A DNA stretch of 64,000 nucleotides from Rothia endophytica (GCF_928381505.1 NZ_CAKMSJ010000007.1:1-64000); one strand, 5' to 3'. Positions 54,118 through 62,898 are shown, numbered from the stretch's first letter. The notes: generated by a model not told the origin, from the letters alone. Numbers and translations are program-made.

Positions 54118-56748
54118 ATGATGAGCGACGAACAGAACAACAGCTCAAACGAACCGCTTGAAGGCGATGTCATCGAGAACCCTGCCGGCGGCAGGGTCGA
54201 GGCAGTAGACCTGCGCTCCGAGATGGAACGCTCCTACCTGGACTACGCCATGGCCGTTATTATCGGCCGCGCCCTGCCTGACGTGCGCGATGGTCTCAAG
54301 CCCGTGCACCGCCGCGTCATCTACGCGATGTACGACGGCGGCTACCGCCCCGAACGCTCTTTCAACAAGTGCGCCCGTGTGGTGGGTGAAGTTATGGGTC
54401 AGTACCACCCCCACGGTGACTTGGCGATTTATGACACCCTGGTCCGCCTTATTCAGGACTGGGTCATGCGCTACCCCCTGGCTCTCGGTCAGGGTAACTT
54501 CGGTTCACCCGGTAATGACGGTGCAGCAGCCCCCCGTTACACCGAAACCAAGATGGCTCCCCTGGCTCTCGAAATGGTGCGTGACATCAACGAGGACGCC
54601 GTGGACTTCCAGCCCAACTATGACGGCAAGAACCAGGAGCCTGTCGTCCTGCCCTCGCGTATCCCCAACCTGCTAGTTAATGGCTCATCGGGTATCGCTG
54701 TGGGTATGGCAACCAATATCCCCCCGCATAACCTGCGTGAGGTTGCAGAGGGTGTGCAGTGGTTCCTTGAGAACCCCGCCGCTACCAACGAGGAGCTCCT
54801 CGAAGCTCTGATTGCTCGCATTAAGGGCCCCGACTTCCCCACCGGTGCAACCATTCTGGGGCATAAGGGGATTGAGCAGGCATACCGCACCGGTCGTGGT
54901 TCTATCACTATGCGCGCAGTGGTGAACGTCGAAGAAATTCACGGTCGCACCTGCCTGGTCGTAACTGAACTCCCCTACCAGGCCAACCCCGATAACCTGG
55001 CCATCAAAATTGCTGAACTGGTCAAGGACGGCAAGATTACCGGCATCGCCGACCTTCGCGATGAAACCTCAGGCCGTACCGGTCAGCGTCTGGTCATTGT
55101 GCTCAAGCGCGATGCTGTGGCCAAGGTAGTGCTCAATAACCTCTACAAGCACACACAGCTGCAGGAAAACTTCTCAGCCAATATGCTGGCTATTGTAGAC
55201 GGTGTGCCCCGCACGCTTTCCCTCGATGCCTTCATTCGCCACTGGGTTAACCACCAGCTTGAAGTGATTGTGCGACGCACCCGCTACCGCCTGCGTCAGG
55301 CAGAAGAAGAAGCGCATATCCTGCGCGGCCTTCTCAAAGCACTGGATGCCTTGGATGAGGTCATTGCCCTGATTCGTCGCTCCCCCACTGCTGATGAAGC
55401 CCGCACCGGGCTCATGGAATTCCTGGATATTGATGAAGCTCAGGCCCAGGCAATTCTGAATATGCAGCTGCGCCGCTTGGCCGCTCTGGAGCGTCAGAAG
55501 ATTCAGGATCGCCATGATGAGCTGATGCGCATGATCGATGAATACAATGCCATCATTGCTTCTGAGGATCGCCAGCGCACCATCATCTCCGAGGAACTGA
55601 CCGACATCGTCAACCGTTACGGTGACGAGCGCCGGAGCAAGATTCTGATGGGCTACGACGGGGACATGTCCATGGAGGACCTCATCCCCGAAGAAGAAAT
55701 GGTGGTTACCATTACCCGCGGTGGTTACGTCAAGCGCACCCGCAGCGACCAGTACCGCAGCCAGCACCGTGGCGGTAAGGGTATTAAGGGAGCTTCCCTG
55801 CGCGGGGACGACGTGGTGCAGCACTTCTTTGTTACCTCCACCCACAGCTGGATCCTCTTCTTCACTAACCTGGGCCGGGTCTACCGCACCAAGGCTTATG
55901 AACTCATGGAGGCGGGGCGTGACGCCAAGGGGCAGCACGTTGCTAACCTATTGGCCTTCCAGCCTGATGAAACCATCGCCAAGGTCATGGAGCTCAAGTC
56001 TTACGAGGACGCACCCTACCTGGTACTCGCTACCAAAAACGGTTTGGTCAAGAAGACTGCCCTGTCTGACTACGACACCAACCGAACTGCCGGCGTCATC
56101 GCCATTAACCTGCGCGAGGGGGACGAGCTGGTATCGGCTCAGCTGGCCTCGGCAGAAGATGACCTCATGCTGATTTCCCGCCAGGGGCAGTCACTGCGCT
56201 TCACTGCCAGTGATGAGGCCCTGCGCCCCATGGGCCGTGCAACCAGCGGTGTAACCGGCATGAAGTTCCGTGATGGGGACGAACTACTGTCGGCTAACGT
56301 CGTCACCGATGATTCCTACGTCTTTATCGTTACTGCAGGTGGCTACGCCAAGCGCACTCAGGTGGATCAGTACCGCGTTCAGGGTCGCGGTGGCCTCGGC
56401 ATCAAGGTTGCTAAGCTAGCCGAAGACCGTGGAGACTTAGTTGGCGGCCTCATTGTTGGTGAGGATGACGAAGTTATGGTCGTCATGCAATCCGGCAAGG
56501 TAGTGCGTACGTCTGTATCTGAAGTTCCCGCTAAGGGCCGTGACACCATGGGTGTTATCTTCGCTAAGCCCGGCAAGAATGATGAGATTCTTGAGGTCGC
56601 CCGCAACTTCGAGCGAAACATTGATGATGTAGAAGACACCGAAGAAAACGTCGATAACAGTGCCGAAAACGGTGCCGATGAAGTACCTTTAGAAAACAAG
56701 AGCACACCGGCAGAAGCCGAAACCGTAGAAGCACACGGAGGTAACTAG
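54118..56748 (+). CDS. gyrA: DNA gyrase subunit A with Leu at the Ser83-equivalent position
   Basis: An 876-aa subunit that breaks and rejoins DNA. Catalytic Tyr141 in [11 protein letters not shown]. The quinolone-determining region is [17 protein letters not shown]: residue 102 is Leu (TTG at 54421-54423), 39 residues before the catalytic Tyr, exactly as Ser83 is before Tyr122 in E. coli. Asp106 (D87 equivalent) is intact. The C-terminal domain has the GyrA-box-like [10 protein letters not shown] and six-blade propeller repeats, then an acidic tail. Leu83 is a classic fluoroquinolone-resistance change; TTG is one C-to-T step from a TCG serine codon. Confidence 0.97.
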   Translation: MMSDEQNNSSNEPLEGDVIENPAGGRVEAVDLRSEMERSYLDYAMAVIIGRALPDVRDGLKPVHRRVIYAMYDGGYRPERSFNKCARVVGEVMGQYHPHGDLAIYDTLVRLIQDWVMRYPLALGQGNFGSPGNDGAAAPRYTETKMAPLALEMVRDINEDAVDFQPNYDGKNQEPVVLPSRIPNLLVNGSSGIAVGMATNIPPHNLREVAEGVQWFLENPAATNEELLEALIARIKGPDFPTGATILGHKGIEQAYRTGRGSITMRAVVNVEEIHGRTCLVVTELPYQANPDNLAIKIAELVKDGKITGIADLRDETSGRTGQRLVIVLKRDAVAKVVLNNLYKHTQLQENFSANMLAIVDGVPRTLSLDAFIRHWVNHQLEVIVRRTRYRLRQAEEEAHILRGLLKALDALDEVIALIRRSPTADEARTGLMEFLDIDEAQAQAILNMQLRRLAALERQKIQDRHDELMRMIDEYNAIIASEDRQRTIISEELTDIVNRYGDERRSKILMGYDGDMSMEDLIPEEEMVVTITRGGYVKRTRSDQYRSQHRGGKGIKGASLRGDDVVQHFFVTSTHSWILFFTNLGRVYRTKAYELMEAGRDAKGQHVANLLAFQPDETIAKVMELKSYEDAPYLVLATKNGLVKKTALSDYDTNRTAGVIAINLREGDELVSAQLASAEDDLMLISRQGQSLRFTASDEALRPMGRATSGVTGMKFRDGDELLSANVVTDDSYVFIVTAGGYAKRTQVDQYRVQGRGGLGIKVAKLAEDRGDLVGGLIVGEDDEVMVVMQSGKVVRTSVSEVPAKGRDTMGVIFAKPGKNDEILEVARNFERNIDDVEDTEENVDNSAENGADEVPLENKSTPAEAETVEAHGGN

Positions 56749-57230
56749 TGAGCACCAACAGCACAGGCGCGGCTCCGCGCCCCGCACCCCGGGCTGGCAA
56801 CGCGAGAGCGGCGCAGTCTAAGGGAAGTGCTTCACGTAAGCCACTGGTGCGCCCTGCACCCCGTTCGAAGATCCGCCGTGCTCGCCTGGTGGTTGCTAAG
56901 GTTGACACCTTCTCAGTCGCCAAGCTGGTATTCCTATTGTCTGTGGCTGTAGGTATCGTAACGGTTGTTGCGTCGGTCATCCTGTGGCTGGTTATGCAGG
57001 CCACCGGTGCCTTCCAGAGCCTGAATGACATTCTGGCCCTGCTGGGTACCACCGGTAACGCTGTAGACGTCTCTCAGTATCTATCACTGGGGCAGGTGGC
57101 GCTCTACACCACCATCATCTCGGTGATTAATGTAGTGCTCTTCACCCTCCTGGGGGCGCTGGCAGCCATGCTGTACAACGTTGCTGCCAAGCTGGTGGGT
57201 GGCATTGGCGTCACCTTGACTGACGAATAA
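56748..57230 (+). CDS. DUF3566-family membrane protein
   Basis: A 160-aa protein with a basic Pro/Arg-rich N-terminus (APRPAPRAGNARAAQSKG), the DUF3566 start RRARLVVAKVDTFSVAKLVFLLSVAVGIVTVVASVILW (core KVDTFSVAKLVFLLS) and two membrane helices, the second at IISVINVVLFTLLGALAAML. The GTG start overlaps the gyrA stop by one base. The gene follows gyrA in most Actinobacteria; its function is unknown, and it may link gyrase expression to the membrane (inference). Confidence 0.93.
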   Translation: MSTNSTGAAPRPAPRAGNARAAQSKGSASRKPLVRPAPRSKIRRARLVVAKVDTFSVAKLVFLLSVAVGIVTVVASVILWLVMQATGAFQSLNDILALLGTTGNAVDVSQYLSLGQVALYTTIISVINVVLFTLLGALAAMLYNVAAKLVGGIGVTLTDE

Positions 57231-57247
57231 AGTCTTCACTGAAGAAA

Positions 57248-57285
57248 GATGGCCCCTGCTGTCATGAGTAGGGGCCATCTTTTTT
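57248..57285 (+). terminator. Intrinsic terminator after the gyrA operon
   Basis: GATGGCCCCT and AGGGGCCATC arms around a 12-nt loop, then TTTTTTAG. It is 18 bp after the DUF3566 stop. Confidence 0.9.
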
Positions 57286-57407
57286 AGTTGGAAGATTCTT
57301 GAAGCACCTCGGGTGCGCTTGTGACCCAGAACATGCTTTTTCGATTTGGCAAGCTGTATGAATCTGTGTAAAGTTATATCTCGTTCTGGTGAAAATCTGA
57401 ACACCGA

Positions 57408-57481
57408 GGGCGTATAGCTCAGATGGTTAGAGCGCTACACTGATAATGTAGAGGTCCCAGGTTCAATTCCTGGTACGCCCA
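57408..57481 (+). tRNA. tRNA-Ile (GAT anticodon)
   Basis: A 74-nt cloverleaf: acceptor GGGCGTA with TACGCCC, D-arm AGCTCAGATGGTTAGAGC, anticodon loop CTGATAA with GAT, and T-arm GGTTCAATTCC. Discriminator A at 57481; no CCA is encoded. It lies downstream of gyrA as in most Actinobacteria. Confidence 0.98.
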
Positions 57482-57504
57482 CTTTCCTTGGTTGAAAGGT
57501 TGAA

Positions 57505-57621
57505 ATGAAGAAATTCATGGCAATCACCTTAGCGGCAGTCGTAGCAGCGGTTGCAACTAAGAAGGCGAAGGAATCTCAAGAGAATAAAAACTCTTGGAAA
57601 GCTGCTACAGACAAAATTTAA
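57505..57621 (+). CDS. DLW-39 family small protein
   Basis: A 38-aa protein, MKKFMAITLAAVVAAVATKK followed by AKESQENKNSWKAATDKI. It has the form of the actinobacterial DLW-39 family: a short hydrophobic helix, a basic turn and an acidic/Trp tail. The family sits between the gyrA tRNA genes in related genomes. The usual D-L-W is S-W here. GAAAGG upstream is a fair RBS. Function unknown; probably membrane associated. Confidence 0.85.
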   Translation: MKKFMAITLAAVVAAVATKKAKESQENKNSWKAATDKI

Positions 57622-57637
57622 TAGGTTGCACCTGTAT

Positions 57638-57710
57638 GGGGGCGTGGCGCAATTGGTAGCGCACCTGCTTTGCAAGCAGGGGGTTAGGGGTTCGAGTCCC
57701 CTCGCCTCCA
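57638..57710 (+). tRNA. tRNA-Ala (TGC anticodon), copy 1
   Basis: A 73-nt cloverleaf: acceptor GGGGGCG with CGCCTCC, giving the G3:U70 pair that marks alanine tRNA, anticodon loop TTTGCAA (TGC), T-arm GGGGTTCGAGTCCCC, discriminator A at 57710. Identical to copy 2 at 62659-62731. Confidence 0.98.
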
Positions 57711-57713
57711 CTC

Positions 57714-57829
57714 TTCGGTGATTATAGCAAGAGGGAAACACCCGGTCCCATCCCGAACCCGGAAGTTAAGGCTCTTTGCGCTGATGGTACTGCACTGGTG
57801 ACGGTGTGGGAGAGTAAGTCATCGCCGAA
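57714..57829 (+). rRNA. 5S rRNA, copy 1
   Basis: A complete 5S of about 116 nt: helix I TTCGGTGAT with ATCGCCGAA, loop sequences CCCGGTCCCATCCCGAACCCG and GATGGTACTGCACTG, then GTGTGGGAGAGTA. It begins only 3 nt after the tRNA-Ala. No 16S or 23S gene is linked to it in this window. Confidence 0.95.
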
Positions 57830-57841
57830 TTAAATGTGATG

Positions 57842-57879
57842 GAAGAGGCTCAGTCGAAAGACTGGGCCTCTTCTTTTTT
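57842..57879 (+). terminator. Intrinsic terminator of the tRNA-Ala/5S unit, copy 1
   Basis: GAAGAGGCTCAGTC, loop GAAA, GACTGGGCCTCTTC, then TTTTTT. It includes one G:U pair that is G:C/A:U in copy 2. Confidence 0.92.
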
Positions 57880-58198
57880 GTTTTAACAGCGAGGGTTATG
57901 GGGGGCCACACCGCTTTAAAGTGAATAATAGGTTAACGAGCGAAGCGGAGCTTTAGGGATTATAGGGAGCAAGGCTTGTAAAACCACAGGAACCTTCCTG
58001 CTGATAGATCCTCCTGAATTTACTTAAGTAACGTTTTCTCATGACAGACGCTGTTTTTGTGGGATTGAGGGAAAACCCCGAAAGGGCGCCCCTGTGTGAA
58101 TTGTGTGTTTTTTAATCCTTAAACAAAACGCTGTCTGGAGTTTACCTGCAATCTTTCAGATGTTTCCTAAATACTGTTAATAGGCGCATAATCATTGG
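57880..58198. other. Intergenic, no gene recognised
   Basis: No open frame of note. The only regulatory hint is CATAAT at 58186-58191, 7 nt before the GTG of the phosphate transporter gene, which could be a -10 for a leaderless transcript since no Shine-Dalgarno is visible. Confidence 0.4.
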
Positions 58199-59395
58199 GT
58201 GACTACAGAACTCATCATCCTGGTCATTGTGGTACTTACCGCGCTGGCCTTTGACTTCACCAACGGATTTCACGACACCGCGAATGCCATGGCATCCTCC
58301 ATCGCAACCGGTGCTCTCAAGCCTAAGACGGCCGTAGCTCTTTCAGCTTCCCTCAATCTCGTCGGTGCTTTCTTGTCCATCGAAGTAGCTAAGACCGTCG
58401 GTACGGGGCTGGTGGACTTAGAGACTGCAGGGGGTGGATCGAGCCTCATGCTTATCGTCTTTACCGGGCTAGTAGGTGCCATCCTGTGGAACGTTCTCAC
58501 CTGGTTGCTGGGATTGCCCTCTAGCTCCTCTCACGCCCTCTTTGGAGGGCTGATCGGTGCGACACTAGCGTCCTTGGGAACAAGCGGAGTGCTCTGGAAT
58601 GGGGTGCTGATGAAGATTATCGTTCCTGCTCTTTTGGCGCCCCTCATTGCCGGTATCATCGCCTGTATCAGCACCATGGTGGTCTACCGCATTACAGCGG
58701 CAGTGCCTGAGAATCGCAAGAAGAAAAATTTCCGCTTTGGTCAGATTTCTGCTGCTTCTCTCATGTCGCTGGCACACGGTACCAATGATGCTCAAAAGAC
58801 TATGGGCGTTATTTTCCTAGCCCTCGTTGCAGCACAGGAAATCGATCCATCGGCTGACATACCCTTCTGGGTTCGCTTGGTCTGTGCGGTAGCTATTGCC
58901 CTGGGGACCTACTTGGGTGGGTGGCGCATCATCAAAACTCTGGGTAAGGGTATCGTCGATATTGAAGGCCCCCAGGGTTTCTCTGCTGATGGTTCTTCTG
59001 CTGCCATTATTTTGACCTCCTCTCACTTCGGAATGGCCCTTTCGACCACCCACGTAGCTACCGGCTCTATCATTGGCTCAGGCATTGGACGCCGTGTTGC
59101 GGTGAACTGGTCAACCGCCCGGCGCATGGTGATTGCCTGGATTATTACCCTCCCTGCCGCAGGCAGTGTTGGTGCTCTGACGTGGTTCGTCGGCAACTAC
59201 ATCAACCACTTCACGGGTAGTGATTGGATGGGGGAAGCAACCGTATTTCTGATTCTGGTTGGATTCTGTGCCTGGATGTGGGCACACTCGCGCAAGAGCG
59301 CTATTAGCCACGTTGATATGCATGCCGGTGAAGTGGTGCGAACCCGTGAAGTGCATACTGAATCCTTCCCCGTCGTGCAGAAGGCTGGTCACTAA
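58199..59395 (+). CDS. PiT-family inorganic phosphate transporter
   Basis: A 398-aa low-affinity phosphate permease with about ten membrane helices and the two internal-repeat signatures: AFDFTNGFHDTANAMASSIA (about 18-37) and SLAHGTNDAQKTMGVIF in the second half. It imports phosphate with protons or sodium, often as a metal-phosphate complex. Length is normal. GTG start with no clear RBS; perhaps leaderless. Its stop TAA overlaps the ATG of the next small membrane protein by one base. Confidence 0.94.
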   Translation: MTTELIILVIVVLTALAFDFTNGFHDTANAMASSIATGALKPKTAVALSASLNLVGAFLSIEVAKTVGTGLVDLETAGGGSSLMLIVFTGLVGAILWNVLTWLLGLPSSSSHALFGGLIGATLASLGTSGVLWNGVLMKIIVPALLAPLIAGIIACISTMVVYRITAAVPENRKKKNFRFGQISAASLMSLAHGTNDAQKTMGVIFLALVAAQEIDPSADIPFWVRLVCAVAIALGTYLGGWRIIKTLGKGIVDIEGPQGFSADGSSAAIILTSSHFGMALSTTHVATGSIIGSGIGRRVAVNWSTARRMVIAWIITLPAAGSVGALTWFVGNYINHFTGSDWMGEATVFLILVGFCAWMWAHSRKSAISHVDMHAGEVVRTREVHTESFPVVQKAGH

Positions 59396-59682
59396 TGCTT
59401 CTTGCTGAAATCTTCCATAAGATTTATCCCGTGTTCTTGGCTGGACTGGTCTTTGGGGCGGGTCTACCTATTCTGTATGCGGTTGCCGTGCGGCTTATGA
59501 GCGGCACAGCCACTGAAACTGCTGACGGTACTGTAAAAGCTGAAGTTCACCCTCTAGCTAGGGGAGCTGCCTACGCTATTTTCGTGCTGCTGGCGCTGGC
59601 AATTCTTACCGGTATTCTGTGGATCGCAAAAGACTTCCTCTACGCCTACACCGGTTTTAACCTCTTTGGGGTCGCTGACTAG
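59395..59682 (+). CDS. Small membrane protein coupled to the phosphate transporter
   Basis: A 95-aa protein with two hydrophobic helices (IYPVFLAGLVFGAGLPILYAVA and YAIFVLLALAILTGILWIA) joined by a polar Thr/Glu loop. Its ATG overlaps the PiT stop by one base, so the two are cotranslated. Such small partners follow pit in several Actinobacteria; the role is unknown, perhaps an accessory subunit. Confidence 0.75.
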   Translation: MLLAEIFHKIYPVFLAGLVFGAGLPILYAVAVRLMSGTATETADGTVKAEVHPLARGAAYAIFVLLALAILTGILWIAKDFLYAYTGFNLFGVAD

Positions 59683-59719
59683 AATCAACCCCGTAAAATC
59701 TTAAGTGCTTAAACTAAAG

Positions 59720-59750
59720 CGCCACCCTGATATTGAAGGGTGGCGATTTA
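59720..59750 (+). terminator. Intrinsic terminator after the pit pair
   Basis: CGCCACCCT and AGGGTGGCG around an 8-nt loop, then ATTTAGATT. The U-tract is weak but the stem is good. Confidence 0.65.
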
Positions 59751-59776
59751 GATTACGTGTGGAGACGCTGGGTTTT

Positions 59777-59902
59777 TTATATCAAACTTGCTGCGTAGAA
59801 AATGCCCAGAGCCGCTGCAAAACCAACGAGGCCAATGAGGGTTTCCATAACCGTCCAGGTCTTGAAGGTTGTCTTTTCGTCCATATTGAAGAAGCGGCCC
59901 AT
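59777..59902 (-). CDS. Possible small membrane protein, 41 aa
   Basis: On the minus strand MGRFFNMDEKTTFKTWTVME is followed by a hydrophobic helix (TLIGLVGFAAALGIFYAASLI) and TAA. The helix and the codon pattern look protein-like, and the frame may extend to an upstream GTG. No good RBS is seen. It may instead be the C-terminal remnant of a longer membrane protein cut off at the boundary of the accessory segment. Low certainty. Confidence 0.4.
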   Translation of the reverse strand: MGRFFNMDEKTTFKTWTVMETLIGLVGFAAALGIFYAASLI

Positions 59903-60231
59903 CGCCACCAATACCTGATTCAGTTGCCACACATCTTACTTGATCGAGGAATGGCGCCCCTGGGTGGCGCGTTATCCCTACCAAGGAACACCGATGAAAT
60001 TGTCTTCAACCGACTGGCGATGACCTCGATCTGCAGCACCAAGCGCAGGAAGTCTTGCTACGGCAGTTCCGCTTCGACTAGACAGTCGTATCAGACCTCA
60101 TAGGTATCATTGGAATGAACATGAGTCAACCATCATTGATGAGCATGAGTATACGGGGCGGAGTAGATAGTGAGCATAGTGGAGGGTGTGCCGTCGGTGC
60201 CAGGAGTTGTCGCGGATAGGAGGTGCAGATA
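59903..60231. other. Intergenic, nothing recognised
   Basis: No gene is supported. It ends in repeated ATGAGCATGAGT-like words around 60160-60180 and a strong RBS, AGGAGG at 60218-60223, for the following protein. Confidence 0.4.
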
Positions 60232-61965
60232 GTGGAACTCGGAGATCGCGAGAAATACCGGCAGAGGCGACGACGTCCGCGCGCTCCACGAGAAGAAGAC
60301 GGTATCGAGACTTCTGACGAGGTTGCAGCCGTCTTCGATCTCATTCCCGAGATTGGAGAGGGGTATCGCTGGTATGACTACACTTACCGTGTACTGTGGT
60401 GGCTGAGCACAGGCTGGCGATGTAAATTTATGCCGCAGTTTATGCGGATATGGCTCAACAACGGCGTTAACTGGCTTATCCCTTTCAATGAGCACGATCA
60501 AAACTTCGCAAGGTCGCTCGATAGCTGGATACACAACATCCGGGTGCCGAGAGATGAACACGTCACTACACCCAGTATCTGGTTGGTTGAACTCTTCCCT
60601 CCTGCTGATCTCCCAAGGCTTGAAGCGGCGCTTCAAAAGAATGGCTGGGATGTAAGTCGTCGCTTCTCGCCGAATTATGAGCGCAATCATGTGATGCTGG
60701 CGCGTTCCCGCTCAGGCGGGGGGTCAGTTTGGTGGAACCTCATTAACGTCGTACGAAACGATCGTAACTGGTTGGGTATGGATGCTGTCCGTGAGCATCT
60801 ACCGCCGGAATTTGATTACATCGAACTCAAAGCCGTACAAGTTGGGCAAGGTCTCACTGCAGTCATAGCCGAATTTCACCTCCGAGATGAGGCTGCGCAG
60901 GCGCTTGACCTTGAGTGGCACAAGCAACATGAGCCTTTACTGCTCTGGGGAAAACCGAGACCTCGCAGCCTTGACCGGCGCTGGGCAACGATCCACGAGG
61001 TGCAGCTTGCACGTCGCTCAATGCACTATGCCGCGCGCGACTGGCTTACAGCTCGTCTTCCTGGTTTTTTTGCTCGCATGAATCGTCCGCAACCATTGCT
61101 TGAGTTGATGCTCTTTGACAAGCTCGACCCCACCGTATCGCCGCAACCTGCACAAAACGGCGACCAGCGCGTGTCGGAGGATGGTGCCTTGCGTGCCCTC
61201 GGCATCAAGCGCCCAATGTTTCATATGCTCACCTCACCGGACATTCCGAAGCTAGTGCTCCACCGCCAGCAGAGCATTGGGCAAGACCCTCTGGGGGATG
61301 ATCCGACATGGACGCTTTGGGGAAGTCGATCGGCAGTGCTCAAGGCGGTTGGTTCTGAGGATTTCGAGTACATTGGTGGAAATGACAACCAGAAAATCGC
61401 ATATCTACTTGTCAATAGTATGAGAAACCTGTTCCTAATGATTTCCGTGTCGGCTTACCTTGAGATAGTCGAGGAGTGCTTCGCCGAGATGCGAGATAGG
61501 GCCAGCGTAAGGCACGGGAAGTTCCGTCCACGATCGATCCACGAGCTACGTCAGAGCCTTCTTACGTTGAGTTTCGACCTCGCAAGTATGCAACGTGATG
61601 TTGCTGCGTTTTGGAAACGCTCGTGGCATTGGGAGGGAGACCCTCAGTTTAGCTATGTTCTCACTCCTGAAGAGAGAGTGCGCGGGGGTGAAGATAAGGG
61701 GGCGCCGGAAACGTCTATCAGCTTCAATGACAGACTTAAAAAACGACACGAGGAGTGGTTTGAGCAACTGCGACAAGCAGATAGTGACTACCGCGATATT
61801 CTTTCGACCGTTTCCTCACTCGGTTCCTCTGCTGATGCATTCCGAACTGGCAGGCTTGCGCTTTGTGTTGCGATTGTGTCCCTCATTGTTGCGGTGGCAA
61901 CAGTTCTCATGTCGCAGGTGGGAGGGAAGAGTCTCTTTGAATGGATTCTGAATTTAGTTAGCTAA
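60232..61965 (+). CDS. Large protein of unknown function with C-terminal membrane anchor
   Basis: A 577-aa protein that I do not recognise. It opens with a basic/acidic segment (RRRRPRAPREEDGIET), then a Trp-rich region (WYDYTYRVLWWLSTGW, SVWWNLINVVRNDRNWLG), a long mixed alpha/beta body, helices in 390-540 with coiled-coil character (SMQRDVAAFWKRSW, RLKKRHEEWFEQLRQA) and one C-terminal membrane segment (LALCVAIVSLIVAVATVLM). The GTG at 60232 is 8 nt after AGGAGG, better than the GTG three codons earlier. It stands beside a decayed AAA ATPase in an accessory interval, so a mobile or defence-related role is conceivable but not shown. Confidence 0.65.
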   Translation: MELGDREKYRQRRRRPRAPREEDGIETSDEVAAVFDLIPEIGEGYRWYDYTYRVLWWLSTGWRCKFMPQFMRIWLNNGVNWLIPFNEHDQNFARSLDSWIHNIRVPRDEHVTTPSIWLVELFPPADLPRLEAALQKNGWDVSRRFSPNYERNHVMLARSRSGGGSVWWNLINVVRNDRNWLGMDAVREHLPPEFDYIELKAVQVGQGLTAVIAEFHLRDEAAQALDLEWHKQHEPLLLWGKPRPRSLDRRWATIHEVQLARRSMHYAARDWLTARLPGFFARMNRPQPLLELMLFDKLDPTVSPQPAQNGDQRVSEDGALRALGIKRPMFHMLTSPDIPKLVLHRQQSIGQDPLGDDPTWTLWGSRSAVLKAVGSEDFEYIGGNDNQKIAYLLVNSMRNLFLMISVSAYLEIVEECFAEMRDRASVRHGKFRPRSIHELRQSLLTLSFDLASMQRDVAAFWKRSWHWEGDPQFSYVLTPEERVRGGEDKGAPETSISFNDRLKKRHEEWFEQLRQADSDYRDILSTVSSLGSSADAFRTGRLALCVAIVSLIVAVATVLMSQVGGKSLFEWILNLVS

Positions 61966-61971
61966 CCATTC

Positions 61972-62561
61972 GATGGGTGAAAATGGGGTGGGGAAATCAT
62001 CCCTCATTGAGTCTGTTGCTGAAGCCTATGGTCTGCCGGTTGGGGGTGGAGATGCTCGGGCTATAAGGCCCACCTTGAGGGAAAATCTGCCTTTGGGGCG
62101 GATTTGCAGGTGATGCGTGGAGCTGCAGAATATAGGGCGGGACTTTTTCTGCGGGCAGAAGGAATATTGGCACATATGGAACATCTGGTGAGGTTGGGTG
62201 GCTCCTCATCAAGGCAGTGGGTATTCTCCGCTTACCTCACGGTGAGGGAACCCAGCAACTCTTGGAAGAGTCTTCTAAGAGATTTGGATTAGGGGTTCTT
62301 GATGAGCCTGAATCAGGGCTATCTTTTACTGGTCAATTGCAGTTGCTTGCTCGCGTCCTTAGTTTTTTGGACGGTGGTGGGCAGGTGATTCTTCGTACTC
62401 ACAGCCCCCTATTAGCGTTTGGCGTAGCCTACAAGAGGGAGCTAGTCTGGGAAATTGATGAATGGGGTATAGAGCAACGCCCGTGGGCAACCTTGGATGC
62501 GGTTGGGGACTGACGGTCAATGCTTGATGATCTCGAAAACTATCTGCGGCACCTTATCTAA
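61972..62561 (+). pseudogene. Decayed AAA-family ATPase (overcoming Walker A and B remnants)
   Basis: Three frames together spell an ABC/SMC-like AAA ATPase. MGENGVGKSSLIESVAEAYG holds Walker A. A frameshift near 62095 leads to LQVMRGAAEYRAGLFLRAEG; another frame gives FGLGVLDEPESGLSFTGQLQ (Walker B and D-loop) and GQVILRTHSPLLAFG (H-loop), stopping at 62513. A final piece, LDDLENYLRHLI, ends at 62561 in another frame. The 5' end before Walker A is missing. At least two frameshifts show that it is not functional. Relatives are stand-alone ATPases of unclear role. Confidence 0.85.
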
Positions 62562-62658
62562 CAAACAAGAGAGAAATTTGTGGTGCACCTAACCCAATAA
62601 TTGCTATAATTAGGTTTGCGTGTGTGAAAAACGCGTGTATAGTTTTATATGCACCTAC

Positions 62659-62731
62659 GGGGGCGTGGCGCAATTGGTAGCGCACCTGCTTTGCAAGCAG
62701 GGGGTTAGGGGTTCGAGTCCCCTCGCCTCCA
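62659..62731 (+). tRNA. tRNA-Ala (TGC anticodon), copy 2
   Basis: Identical in all 73 positions to copy 1 at 57638-57710: G3:U70 acceptor, TGC anticodon and the same T-arm. It lies at the end of a 5-kb accessory segment, directly before the second 5S rRNA. Confidence 0.98.
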
Positions 62732-62734
62732 CTC

Positions 62735-62850
62735 TTCGGTGATTATAGCAAGAGGGAAACACCCGGTCCCATCCCGAACCCGGAAGTTAAGGCTCTTTGC
62801 GCTGATGGTACTGCACTGGTGACGGTGTGGGAGAGTAAGTCATCGCCGAA
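62735..62850 (+). rRNA. 5S rRNA, copy 2
   Basis: Identical to copy 1. Again it begins 3 nt after tRNA-Ala and has no linked 16S or 23S gene on the left; on the right is a terminator. Confidence 0.95.
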
Positions 62851-62862
62851 TTAAATGTGATG

Positions 62863-62898
62863 GAAGAGGCTCAGTCGAAAGACTGAGCCTCTTCTTTT
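62863..62898 (+). terminator. Intrinsic terminator of the tRNA-Ala/5S unit, copy 2
   Basis: GAAGAGGCTCAGTC, loop GAAA, GACTGAGCCTCTTC, then TTTT: a fully Watson-Crick stem. Confidence 0.92.

Larger units (their letters stand above)
57638..57877 (+). repeat. Direct repeat: tRNA-Ala/5S rRNA/terminator unit, copy 1
   Basis: 240 bp that recur at 62659-62898 with one visible mismatch (57865 G versus 62886 A, in the terminator stem, where both bases still pair). The offset is 5,021 bp. The flanking sequences differ, though both have TGCACCT just upstream. Confidence 0.95.
62659..62898 (+). repeat. Direct repeat: tRNA-Ala/5S rRNA/terminator unit, copy 2
   Basis: The second 240-bp copy of the unit at 57638-57877; the only difference seen is A at 62886. 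The two copies in direct orientation could recombine and delete the 5,021 bp between them, including the phosphate transporter. Confidence 0.95.

Noticed and set aside
57408..57829. tRNA-Ile/tRNA-Ala as a 16S-23S spacer of an rrn operon
   Set aside because: A DLW-39 gene lies between the tRNAs, as downstream of gyrA in other Actinobacteria, and no 16S or 23S sequence adjoins.
59705..60103. 132-codon plus-strand frame after the phosphate transporter
   Set aside because: It begins inside the terminator hairpin, has no RBS, and its residues look random; the opposite strand has a better small candidate.
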